From NCBI GenBank assembly GCA_037349315.1, contig JBAIAC010000023.1, positions 32,278,501 through 32,342,500 of the forward strand: a stretch of DNA of 64,000 bases, in the 5' to 3' direction. Both the position numbers and the translations under genes were made by a program. Numbering within the stretch: the first letter of the stretch is position 1; the number at the start of each line of letters is the position of its first letter. The notes beneath the pieces are model-generated. The model had not been told where the DNA came from and searched no databases. It was given only the letters and a program-made list of their open reading frames with translations. This stretch comes from Chelydra serpentina. Lineage: Eukaryota; Chordata; Testudines; Chelydridae. Positions 1 to 9,366 of the stretch are shown piece by piece.

Positions 1-79
1 GCCTAGAACTCCTGAGCGATCCGCCAACCGCAGCCTCCCAAGCAGCTGGGATTACAGGCGTGCGCCACCACACTGGGCC
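1..79 (-). pseudogene. 7SL (SRP) RNA-like sequence, partial at window edge
   Basis: Read on the minus strand from position 79, this gives the 5' Alu domain of 7SL RNA: GTGGTGGCGCACGCCTGTAA, then the CCCAGCT and GGGAGGCTG blocks, GGATCGCT and GGAGTTCTAGGC. The GGAGTTCTRGGC end is the 7SL form, not the primate Alu form. About six bases seem to be missing between GGATCGCT and CAGGAGTTC, and there are several substitutions, so a pseudogene is more likely than a working SRP RNA gene. The 7SL 5' end lies at about 78-79 and the rest is cut off by the window edge. The neighbour at 80 is a LINE 3' end in the opposite orientation. Confidence 0.72.
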
Positions 80-398
80 ATAGTTGATAGTGGACTCTTT
101 AATCTAGCAGACAAAGATATAGCAAGATCCAGTGACCGGAAGTTGAAGCTAGACAAACTCAGACCGGAAATAGAGGCACACACATTTGGAACAGTGAGGG
201 TAATTAACCTTTGGAACAACTTACCGAGGGCTGTGGTGGGTTCACAAACACTGACCATTTTAAAATCAGGAATGGATGTTTTTCATAAAGAGTTGGTTTA
301 GTTCAAACAGAAATAATCTTGGGTAAATTCTATGGTCTTTGTTAAGCAGAAAGTCAGATTAGACGATCATTGTGGTCCCTTCTGAGCTCAGAATCAGT
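80..398 (+). mobile_element. 5'-truncated CR1/L3-type LINE, C-terminal RT remnant and 3' UTR
   Basis: A reading frame from about 86 to the TAG at 299-301 gives the typical end of a CR1-clade ORF2 protein, including a WNNLPRAVV block and a final HKELV. The non-coding tail at 345-398 (AGATTAGACGATCATTGTGG and CCCTTCTGAGCTC) is the complement of the tail seen at 4377-4660, so both belong to one LINE subfamily. Only about the last 70 codons are present. The 5' truncation point touches the 7SL-like sequence. It cannot be active. Confidence 0.7.
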
Positions 399-429
399 GA
401 ATCCTCCAACATTATACAGACTGCTAAAC

Positions 430-541
430 TGAACAGCAGTGTGGATATGTGCCTTAACAAGGTCACACAGCAAGTCAGAGGCCAGACTAGTAACAGAACC
501 CAGATGTCAACTCCCACCCTTGTTCTTTAACCACTGGACCA
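430..541 (-). repeat. MIR-like SINE fragment
   Basis: The sequence AAGGTCACACAGCAAGTCAG followed by CAGAACCCAGATGTC and CCACTGGACC matches the complement of the MIR/core-SINE body found throughout amniotes. It is diverged and partial. Positions 546-761 next to it show nothing I can assign. Confidence 0.6.
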
Positions 542-761
542 AAGTTCCTGTAAACATATTTGCCAGTTTAGAGATGGAAAGAAGAACTAGGTGAAGATTA
601 GATGAGATGTAGTTGATAAATGCTCTAGCCCACAGAGTTGTAAACAAAACACACAAAAAGCAAAATCACTGTTGCAATGATGGATTATGTTGCCTCTACT
701 CCTAAAGATTTTCACCTTCATCTTAAATCAATGAAATGATGAACTCCTTATTCTAAGAGCT

Positions 762-1026
762 GGTCTACACTAGAAAGTTAAGTCGACCCAGCTACGTTGC
801 TCCGGGGTGTGAAAAATTCACACCAAGAGATGTCATTAAGCCGACCCAAGCCTCAACATAGACAGCGGTAGGTCAATGGAAGAATTCCTCCATCGACCTA
901 ACTACCGCCTCTTGGAGAGGTGGATTTACGACAGCGACGGAAGAACCCCTTCTGTCATTGTAGTAAGTGTCTACAGTACAATGCTACAGCAGCACAGATG
1001 CAGTGTTTCCAGTTTAGACATTGCAT
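762..1026. mobile_element. MITE of the TCTACAC palindromic type
   Basis: It begins GGTCTACACTAGAAAG and ends near AGTTTAGACATTG, a degenerate inverted pair. The interior carries the GTCGACC, GGAGAGGTGGATT and GACAGCG motifs shared with the elements at 19961, 44762, 54608 and 58590. There is no coding capacity. The family is common in turtle genomes. The exact target duplication is not clear here. Confidence 0.6.
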
Positions 1027-1420
1027 AAGCATATTGTGACGTTACACCCCATATTCGTCATAGAAATATGGTTATGATATGAATATGGTATCACTAAAAT
1101 ACTTTATGCAAGATAGGTCTTGTAAGATATCATTGGAAAGGTTATAATTTACTGAATGTGTTTATCCAATTTGTATGCATATATCATTTTTGTATCTGAA
1201 GCTGGGAATATTGACCATGTCTCTGTATTTCAAATGTGTTACATTGGATGAGGCCAAACAATGTTAGTGGCTTATTGAAGAAATGCACACAAGCATAAGG
1301 ATTACCCCAGGAACTGTGTGCAGTAGAAACCTCTCAGAGATAGCTCTACTCAATGGGAACTGTTTGACCCAGGTCACAGCAAAAAAAGCTTTCCACCAAG
1401 TGTGTTTGTGTGTGTGTGAG

Positions 1421-1429
1421 ATATAAAAG
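1421..1429 (+). promoter_or_regulatory. TATA-like box of the solo LTR
   Basis: ATATAAAAG lies in the middle of the LTR, upstream of the AATAAA signal at the distance expected for an LTR promoter. Activity cannot be judged from sequence. Confidence 0.5.
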
Positions 1430-1751
1430 AGGGACAATGATACCATGAGGTGTCCTCACTCTCCCTACAACAACACACCTGAAAGTACCCGAGGAACAAA
1501 AGACTGAACTGTGAGAAGTGATGGTCCCAGGCTAATTTCTTTAGCCTGTGTATGATAACCTGGAAAAGCCAAAGCAATCGTGTCTTAAGAATCTGCCAGC
1601 CTGTTTATCACTCAGGGTGACAATTTGCTAATCTGTATCCTACTTGTCTAGTGTGTCAAGATTAGTTTGCGTGTTTTGTTTCATTTGCTTAATAATCTGC
1701 TTTGTTCTGTTTGCTATCTCTTGAACCACTTAAAAACTGCCTTTTATAGTT

Positions 1752-1757
1752 AATAAA
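1752..1757 (+). terminator. Polyadenylation signal of the solo LTR
   Basis: AATAAA is followed by a GT-rich stretch (TTTGTTTTGTTTATT), the usual downstream element. With the TATA box it defines the R region. Confidence 0.5.
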
Positions 1758-1991
1758 ATTTGTTTTGTTTATTATTAAACCCAGTTTATGCAATTTCTAA
1801 CTGTGGGGCAGGGGTAAGAAGTCGTGCACATCTCTCCATATTGAGGAAGAGGGCGGATTTTTATGAGCTTGCGCTGTGCAGATTTTTCTATACAGTGCAA
1901 AACAGTATTATTTTGGGTTTATCGTGAGTGCTGGGGGAGTCCTCTCACACAGAGCTGACTTCAGTCTGTGGCTGCAGCTGGGTGTGGCCCT

Positions 1992-2143
1992 AGAATCATA
2001 GAATCTCAGGGTTGGAAGGGACCTTAGGAGGTCATCTAGTCCAACCCCCTGCTCAAAGCAGGACCAATCCCCAATTTTTGCCCCAGATCCCTAAGTGGCC
2101 CCCTCAAGGATTGAACTCACAAGCCTGGGTTTAGCAGGCCAAT
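1992..2143 (-). mobile_element. Cryptodiran tRNA-derived SINE, 5'-truncated
   Basis: On the minus strand it reads GGCCTGCTAAACCCAGGC, the B-box region TTGTGAGTTCAATCC, the body GGGATCTGGGGCAAAAATTG, and a CR1-like tail ending CTCAGGGTTGGAAGGGACC (as seen on the plus strand) and ATTCTATGATTCTA. The first part of the tRNA-like head, including the A box, is missing and is replaced by a microsatellite. It sits inside the solo LTR and is therefore younger than it. Confidence 0.85.
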
Positions 2144-2152
2144 GCGTGTGTG

Positions 2153-2184
<32 letters not shown>

Positions 2185-2200
2185 TGCGTGCGTGTGTGTT
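2144..2200. repeat. (GT)n/(GCGT)n microsatellite
   Basis: A GT run passes into a GCGT run and back to GT. It replaces the missing head of the adjoining SINE, so expansion or slippage happened at or after that insertion. Confidence 0.95.
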
Positions 2201-2362
2201 GCAAGAGGCCGGAGAGCCTAATTCAGCATAACAGGGAGTGGGAACCCAGGCTGGTGGAGCAGAAGAGGCTCAGTGAAATCCCAGTACATCAGGTGGCATC
2301 CCAGAAAGGGGGTCCAACCCATCACACATATACATTGTACTTGCTTATGGATTATAAGGCTG

Positions 2363-2510
2363 TTGTAGTATGGTTCAGCGTATAGGACAGCAGACTGGAA
2401 GTCAGGAGACTCGGATTTATTTCCAGCTGTGCTACGGACTTGCTGTGTCTCACTACCACAATCACGTTGCTCCAATTTCTCCTAGCCTTAGTATGGTGAT
2501 AAAACACACT
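2363..2510 (+). repeat. MIR-like SINE
   Basis: A head resembling GGTTCAGCGTATAGGACAGC is followed by AGACTGGAAGTCAGGAGACT, and then a weakened GACTTGCTGTGTCTC part. This is the order of an old MIR/core-SINE. The rest of 2511-3395 shows no gene or repeat I can name. Confidence 0.5.
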
Positions 2511-3395
2511 GACCCACTACTCTGAGATTTATGGTGCTCAGAATTGATATAATTATCAATATTGCTAATATAAAGCATTTAGAAAACATGCAGAGTACTT
2601 TTAGCTGAATTTAGATATTTTGTTTCATACTACGGGGTGAAAAACACATATAGATTAGATAGAACTGTGAAAACTGAAAACAACTATGTACAGTATAGGA
2701 ATAAAGGTAGCATCAAATCTTTACATATTACTAACCCTTATGGTGACAACTAACACTTTCTTCAGCATTAGTCAGTAACCACATCCTGTGCAAAGCACTT
2801 GCAAACTTAAGTATATGCACCTGAAAATTAGAAATATGACTTCAACAACTGTTAATATTCCAGCAGTGTGTCAGAGCTTGTTTTAATAGAGGTTTGTTGT
2901 CATGGAACAGCGTAACTGGTCTGGATCTATGCAGGGAATTCTGTAAGATCAGCAAACATGCTCCTTTTGACAGAAGAGGAACAATTTATTTCAGTTCAGA
3001 CTAGGCCTAAGTCCAGCATGAGAAGAAGTGTCTAACTTGTGTCAAGTGCTAAAACTGCTTAGTGGGTACTGTGCACTTCCACATAGAGGTTACAAGTTGG
3101 TACCCTGATCTCAACATGAACCAATAACTTGAGAAAGAATATGTCCCATGGTGCTGGAGAAATGGCCACAGGCCAATTCTAGGAATGCCAAGACGAGGAT
3201 TGTTTACTTCCTTTAGAACCAAGGCAGCTGTCCCAGGTTCTGTTTAGAGCTTGACAAAGCCAGAGAGATTTTTGGGTCTCCTGAGTTCAAGAGAAGCTGT
3301 GTTCTAATCCCCTGGATCATGTAACGAGAACAAGAAAAGAACTGGGCCTGCCTTAGACAAGGTTGATGCCAATTGCTGCTGCATCTTCTCTCTAA

Positions 3396-3467
3396 GGACC
3401 TGATTAAAAGCCAACTGAAGCCAATGGAAAGAATCTCACTGATTTAAATGGGCTCCGGATTAGGCCC
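3396..3467. repeat. Short fold-back with TGAAGYCAATGG-like centre
   Basis: GGACCTGATTAAAAGCC pairs imperfectly with GGCTCCGGATTAGGCCC, and the middle holds CTGAAGCCAATGG. It belongs with several similar degenerate palindromes in this window. Confidence 0.5.
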
Positions 3468-3620
3468 TAAGGCTGAGAGAAGAAAGGGGTGACGTGTTGA
3501 AGATTCCTCAAACAAACTGCAAAGACAGATACCCAGAGGGCATCTCTTGGGTGATGAGAGGGACAGTGCAAGTCTACTTGACAGTAGTCTTAGAGAAGTA
3601 CTGTAGATTGAACTTGAAAT

Positions 3621-3854
3621 AAGAAAATAAGAAAGAAAGAAATACTTGTGGCACCTTAGAGACTAACAAATTTATTTCAGCATAAGCTTTCGTGGGTTAG
3701 AACCCACTTCATCGGATGCATCCGATGAAGTGGGTTCTAACCCACGAAAGCTTATGCTGAAATAAATTTGTTAGTTAGTCTCTAAGGTGCCACAAGTATT
3801 TCTTTCTTTCTTATTTTCTTATTGCTGACACAGACTAACACGGCTACTACACTG
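3621..3854. mobile_element. Fold-back PLE 3'-end insertion with 12-bp target duplication
   Basis: The 3' terminal segment of the PLE family seen at 27.2 and 33.7 kb is present twice in opposite orientation, meeting at the palindrome ATCGGATGCATCCGAT (3713-3728). The arms are about 100 bp and nearly identical, apart from a 4-bp TTAG duplication in the right arm. The right arm runs on to AACACGGCTACTACACTG, the usual PLE 3' end. The unit is flanked by the 12-bp direct repeat TGAACTTGAAAT (3609-3620 and 3855-3866), so it entered as one event. No coding sequence is present. Known Penelope-like elements often integrate with partial inverted or tandem terminal copies, which fits. Confidence 0.88.
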
Positions 3855-3866
3855 TGAACTTGAAAT

Positions 3867-4376
3867 GTTTATCCTGTATACAATCCTGGTTTATGCTGTA
3901 AAATGCATGTGCATTGCCACTCCTCTTATTATTCCATTTTTTAAAACTGCCAGTATTGTCGCTGTGTATCAAAACTACAGAATTTGCTTCTCCTTTACAT
4001 TAACATCAGTGTAAGCAAACTTTGACACTATTTTATTTCTGGGAAGCTGCCATTTACATGGAATTTCTCTCACCTCCTTCTCCCTCCAGACTCTTCCAGC
4101 CAGATGCCCATCATGTTACCCCTTCCACTCCCTGACCCAGGCAGCTGGCAACAACCTTTGCTCAGGAGAGAGAAAGCAAGGGCTGCTCAGGCAGTTTGTA
4201 GGAGGGAAAAAACTAGGCAACAGAGCTCCCGAGGCAGTTAACTTCAACCTTACAGTAAAGTGAGCTCTGTGCAGGAGCAAGGTCCACCCACACGGAACTC
4301 ATTGTAGGATGTGCGCCTTGGTCACGTCCCAAGAACAGTGACGTTTCTCACACTCTCTTCCTCCTTGCCTGGACTT
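3867..4376. other. No feature recognised
   Basis: I see no open frame of interest, repeat or RNA gene in this stretch. Confidence 0.5.
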
Positions 4377-4660
4377 GTATAGACTCGTAGACTTTAAGGC
4401 CAGAAGGGACCATCATGATCACCTAGTCTGACCTCTGGCACATTGCAGGACACAGAACCTCACCTTCCCACTCCTGTAGTAGGCCCACAAACTTTGGCTG
4501 AGTTACCGAAGTCCTCAGATCTCCATTTAAAGACTTCAAGTTATAAAGAATCCACCATTTACTCTAGTTCAAACCTGCAAGTGACCAAGGCCCCACACCA
4601 CAGAGGAAGGGGAAAAACTCCGTAGGGTTTCTGCCATTCTGATCACTGTCCCAGAAAGTG
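4377..4660 (-). mobile_element. CR1/L3-type LINE 3' UTR fragment
   Basis: It begins at AGACTCGTAGACTTTAAGGC and continues through CAGAAGGGACCATCATGATC, the complement of the tail at 345-398, then the AACCTCACCTTCCCACTCCT and GACTTCAAGTTATAAAGAAT blocks common in turtle and crocodilian LINE tails. Only non-coding 3' sequence is recognised. The boundary towards 4790 is uncertain. Confidence 0.65.
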
Positions 4661-4793
4661 ACACCCCACTGCCCCAACTCAAATCTCCCCTCCAGCCAGG
4701 CATGCTGAATGGTTCTCTCCACCCTTCTGAACCAAGTATCTGACCTCCCTTGTGAGGTCACTTCAGCTTCTTTTGCTGTTCTTGGGAAGTGAA

Positions 4794-5450
4794 CAACTGT
4801 GTTCTTTGGGTATTTTGTTTTGTTTTTAAGACACCCCTCCCCCCGAAAAAACCTGTTAATTTGTACTCTACAGTTTGCAGGTCCCTTCAGAGACAGTGTA
4901 GTGTGTGGCTGTCACAAAAAATGGCAGGCTTCCTTCTGTGAGATCAGAACCACTCACAGGCACAGCAAGGTTGGAGCTTGCACAGGAATTTCATGACTAA
5001 CATTTGTTACAGTTGAAGTTTAGCAATGTGTGTCGAGACTTTTATAAAAAACACACATTTCTGTATAACCTGTGAGTGAAAAACACTGGAGTTTTCTTTT
5101 AAATCTGTGTTAGAACTGAGGCCCTGCATTCCTCTCCCATGTAATGATGCACAGGTTAATCAAAAACTCTACATGCATCTTCATGTAGTCTTGGTAGGAT
5201 GTATTTCCCCCCTTCTGGGACCCGCAGGGATGCAATGCAGGCAAGAGATTGAACCAGAAAAAGCAACAGAGGTCTGTGGTCTGCACTAAACCTACTTTCC
5301 TGCCCCATGGGACTTTCCCTCTGGGCTTCTCTCAGCCTTCCTATTCCCCAGCAACAGTGAAATGGTAGCCAGTCAGTGCCTACAAACTGCAGAGTAAAAA
5401 TAAACAGGGAAGGGCATCGTTTTTTTTAAACACACCAAAGAACACAGTTG
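4794..5450. mobile_element. Unclassified 657-bp element with long imperfect terminal inverted repeats
   Basis: The left end CAACTGTGTTCTTTGG (4794-4809) is repeated exactly in inverted form at 5435-5450. Similarity continues inwards: ACTCTACAGTTTGCAGG at 4865 corresponds to the complement of 5380-5395 (ACTCTGCAGTTTGTAGG), giving arms of roughly 75-90 bp with substitutions and indels. The similarity stops sharply at the outer ends, as at transposon termini. No clear target duplication is visible. The interior has no meaningful reading frame, so this is probably a non-autonomous DNA element of unknown family. Confidence 0.6.
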
Positions 5451-8400
5451 CTTAAATTTTCAAAAGTAACCACTAGTTTTAGGTACCTTCCATTTCTAGG
5501 TACCCAACCTGAGGCAAATGCGAAGAAGTCAAGCCCTATCACTTGCACAACTTCATCTTTCATTGACTGCTGGGCACCTCTGAAAGTCAAGCCCTAGCCT
5601 AGGGGCTAGATGCTCAGCACTCGCAATCGGGGACAGATTTTTGGAAGAGCTCAAAAGCGAGTAGCCAGATTTAGTGTGGGAGCTAGTGGGTGCTCAACTC
5701 TTTTGAAAAAATCAGGCCCTATTTGCCTGAAGTTGGGCACTCAAAAATAGAGGCACCAGCAATCACTGACTAATTTGAAACATAGGTCTAAAGGATTTAC
5801 AACTTTGCGGCATAGCCAGGGGTAGAACCCAGAATTCCACTTCGAATGCTTCCTCAGCTACAGCCTGTCTCTGACATTCGCCAGGTCTCCGACATTCGCC
5901 AAGTCTATCACTCCCCACCCCAATTCCCACTGAGATCAATGGGCGCTGGAGAGGGTTCAACACCTATCACAATTTCTAACCTCCCATTAAAATCCACGGG
6001 AGCATTGACTCTGACTTTGTTAGGATTTGCCCCAGACCTTTCAATTGGGCTTTTTTATTTCAAGGCCTCGAAATAAAGGACAGAACCAAGGGCCCGCTCC
6101 TCCCCCCACTGAACTCAACGGGGAAAACTCCTGTTGATTTAGCTGGCTCCTGTTCCCATTGCAAACCACACTGCCCTTACCTCCAATCTTTGGAATAAAT
6201 AATGTAATAATAATTCTGTTACAAAGTCTAATACAGACATATACAGGGGCATGCCCAGCTAGATGCCTGAAGAATTAGGCAAAGGGGCATATATTGTTTG
6301 CTAAAGAAATTTGAATAAAGTTGTGACCAGTATCATTTTAAAAGAACTGCTGAATCCCATTCCTGTGGCTACATAATCTCTTGGATTGCTAATATACTAT
6401 GTTATTTCTGCACTCAGAAATGAAGGTAATCTGCACTTTGTAAATATTACTACTACATTCAGTTCCAATTTATAGTAATCTGCTTTTTACCATTTGTATT
6501 ATTCTCCACCTCTGGTTGAATTCCATATGCATGTTATTTGTTGTAGCCTTTTTTCTTTAACACTTCAGACAGACTACTAAACCCATCTGTTAGCAGCTTT
6601 TTAAAATCTGTATTCAAGTGAATTCCTATCCTAGCTCATCATATCTTTGGAGGCCCACAATCATGACAAACGCATAGCCGATACGTTGGCAAATATGCAT
6701 TTCATAGTGGAAAATGCAAGCACTAGCTTTTCTCCAGCTGCCTATAAGTGACAAGCTAAGTGCAAATTCTCCTCAGATCTCTGTGGTAGCATTCCACTTC
6801 GATCTTTTGCCCTCCCTACATATGCTCAATCTCCCAAATGATGACAATTGATCCATACTTATAGTGGGAGCAGAATCCCAAAGCAGAGCAGTACTGTGCA
6901 GATCTGAGATGAGAATTTTGCCCTAAGTCTTTAGTGTGAACGTGATCTTGGAAAACCTCAAATACGTTCAATCATCCTAGTTTCTCCACTTGTGTGGATG
7001 ACAGAGAGATACCAGAACAGAGTGAAAGTAATTTTTAAGAATACTTTTATTCCCCGCCCCCTCCCACCCACACACTTTATGGAGTTATGTTATCAGCGCT
7101 CACTGACATATGTAGGGTTGGGCCGGCACAGTATTTAGATGGAGCTATCCAAGGAACCCAGTAAATCCTCCAAGGAATTCAAAACTCTGCATGCTGCAGG
7201 AAGTGGTGTGGTGTTTCAGAGGGTAGTGTTCACAAAAGTAAATCAGTACTGAGTCAATTTCCAAGATGGTGGCCGGGGGGATTTCGTGGTTCTGGAGATG
7301 CAGGTAGTTTATATAAAACAGATTCTGGCTACCTGTAGTCATTGAAGAGGAGGTCATGGGGGGGGGGGGGGGGAGGAGAGAAATAAGCCCCATGAGCAGC
7401 CTGACCTAATTCTATCTTGAGTAAATGTCATTCTGCCTACTCAAATCCCCTGATAGTTTCAATTTTATATGATATGCTTCAAATGCCCTAAGCTGTATAA
7501 TGTTGCTGTGCCTGGTTTAAAAACAGCTGCCATGTTGTAGTTCAAAGAGAGTTGCATTTCAGCAGTGCATCAGCTGTTATTTTTTAGGTGTAGATACAGA
7601 AACAGAGGATAATAGAGGGAGATGTATGTCAACCACGTGCCAGAAATTCCACATGGCTTTACAAAGCCTCACTCATGGGAGCAGAGAGTCCCCCTGAAGA
7701 CTATGGGGCTACCCATGTGAGTAATAAGTGCTTATATGAGTAAGGGCTGGCAGGATTAGATCTCATGAGAGGTTAAAAAAAGCTTTCAAATACTTAGGTT
7801 TCTAAGAGGGTAACAAAACCATCCTCTAATCACACTCCCCAAAATAAGCCAGTTTGCAAGCTTCACTCATGTTGAAATAGTCAGTTTTACTTCCCATCTT
7901 TCACTGGTATACATATAGATATACCACTGCACTGCATCATGATCCACTTGATGTAAAAACAAACCAACCAACCAACCAACCAACCAACCAAAACCCAAGC
8001 AGCTCCTCCCTTCCCCCCCCCCCCCCCCCCGCTTCCCTAAGCCTTTTTTTGTCCCCTGATTTTTTGTCAATGCTTATTTGGGTAGCCCAAATCTCAGCTT
8101 CAAGTTTATTCAAGTGTGACCTTCAAAGCTGTCCTAGTTTTTGATTAAGCATTCATCTGTGCATAAATTCATGCTCCTAATTACCTTCAAAATGTTATCC
8201 CAACTATCACTAACTTGATAATGTCATGTCAATATGCAGAAGTACAGTAACTCTAATTTCTGTGAATGAGGAAGACAACAAAGTCAGATTTTAAAGGTTG
8301 TATGGCAGCACATTAGAAAAATGTTGGTAAGTTTCCACAAGTAATACACTTCAATTGATTCATTCAAGTGTTTTAGACCAAGGCATTCTGGATATTACAT

Positions 8401-8700
8401 TTATTCAATACAAATATTAGCTGAAGTAAGGTACAACTCAAAGAGGTCACTGCTGGTATAAATGAAAAGTGACCTTGTTCGAACAGCAAATAGCAGAAAT
8501 TCTCAGGGTGAAACACAGGGTGTTGTCCCTTTGTGCAGGGGTGAATTTCATTTTCAAAGGGAAAGATAGGGGTCACTTCACAATCATGCAATAAAGGGCC
8601 TGATCCTTCCGTTAGTATTCAGGAAAAACTCACATTTTTAGGCAATTGGGAGTTTCGCCTGTGTAAAAACCACCACCAGTGTCCCTGCACTCTTGTATAC
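5451..8700. other. No gene; microsatellites only
   Basis: No coding region or named repeat is supported. Short TGARRTCAATGGG-like palindrome fragments occur near 5925 and 6105. Simple repeats are a G run at 7358-7373, an (AACC)n run at 7961-7991 and a C run at 8013-8030. Confidence 0.5.
7961..7991. repeat. (AACC)n microsatellite
   Basis: About seven uninterrupted AACC units, followed 20 bases later by an 18-base C run. Confidence 0.95.
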
Positions 8701-8701
8701 C

Positions 8702-8880
8702 ATTTTTCATCCATGGATCTCAAAGTGCTTTACAAAGAGAGTTGTATATCTTTATCTCCATTTTCCATTGGGAAACTGAAGCACAGAAGAGTTAAGAGAC
8801 TTCCCAAAGGTCAACCCAGCAATAGAGTCAGGAACAGAATCCAGGTCTGTGGAGTCCTACCCACTAGGCCACACTGGGAA
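8702..8880 (-). repeat. MIR-like SINE
   Basis: The order CTCAAAGTGCTTTACAAAG, GGGAAACTGAAGCACAGAAG, GTTAAGAGACTTCCCAAAGG, GGAACAGAATCCAGGTCTG and CCCACTAGGCCACACTGG is a nearly complete MIR/core-SINE in complement. It is the best-preserved copy of this family in the window. Confidence 0.7.
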
Positions 8881-9239
8881 AAAATGACATGGTTTGTTCC
8901 AGAGGTTTTAAGCCCATATCCAAAAGAACAGGGTGAAACTCACCCTCAGGCAGAAGTGTAGCACAAGGCCTATGTGCCATTTAAGTCCCACTTTAAGCCC
9001 CAAAACATACATTGCTCATACAGACTATTAATTTCACAGCTACTAGGCTCACTCATCTACTGTCTGGTACTTCATGCACAAATTATTCCCCTATATTAAA
9101 ATGGGCCAGACCCAATGCCTACTGAAGTCAATGGAAAAATGAAATGGGGTGGTGATTCACATGGGGTATGTGTGAATGATATGGCAACTGAAGGTTTTAA
9201 TCTAGCCAACATGGCTAACAATATAAGTGAAGACATGAA

Positions 9240-9366
9240 GGCATGGGCTTCAACGCCAGCTGTACAAGCCTACCCAGGACCCTGGGTATGTACTTACATT
9301 GCAAGCCCATGCTGCCACATGTTCACTGGTATTTTTAGCTACGCTAGCAGTGTAGATATACCCTTA
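9240..9366. mobile_element. MITE fragment of the TCTACAC/GCTAGC type
   Basis: The right end TAGCTACGCTAGCAGTGTAG then ATATACCCTTA matches the terminus at 16818-17120. The left part is diverged, and a clean left end is not seen. A short open frame across it is incidental. Confidence 0.5.

Larger units (their letters stand above)
1035..2326 (+). mobile_element. Solo LTR, interrupted by a SINE
   Basis: The unit starts TGTGACG and ends CATCACA, a 7-bp terminal inverted pair with one mismatch and the TG...CA ends of an LTR. It is flanked on both sides by the 5-bp direct repeat CATAT (1030-1034 and 2327-2331). Inside it lie a TATA-type box (ATATAAAAG, 1421) and a polyadenylation signal (AATAAA, 1752) about 330 bases apart, which is the U3-R-U5 order. 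No internal gag or pol sequence adjoins it, so it is a solo LTR, presumably left by LTR-LTR recombination. A minus-strand SINE and a GT-rich microsatellite (1992-2200) interrupt it, leaving roughly 1.08 kb of LTR. A 5-bp duplication fits several LTR-element classes, so ERV versus Gypsy is left open. Confidence 0.72.

Noticed and set aside
1..79. Human Alu contamination
   Set aside because: The sequence matches the 7SL form (GGAGTTCTAGGC) better than Alu, and it runs directly into a reptile-type LINE tail.
7961..7991. CRISPR-like or regularly spaced repeats
   Set aside because: These are plain microsatellites without spacers, and the genome is vertebrate.
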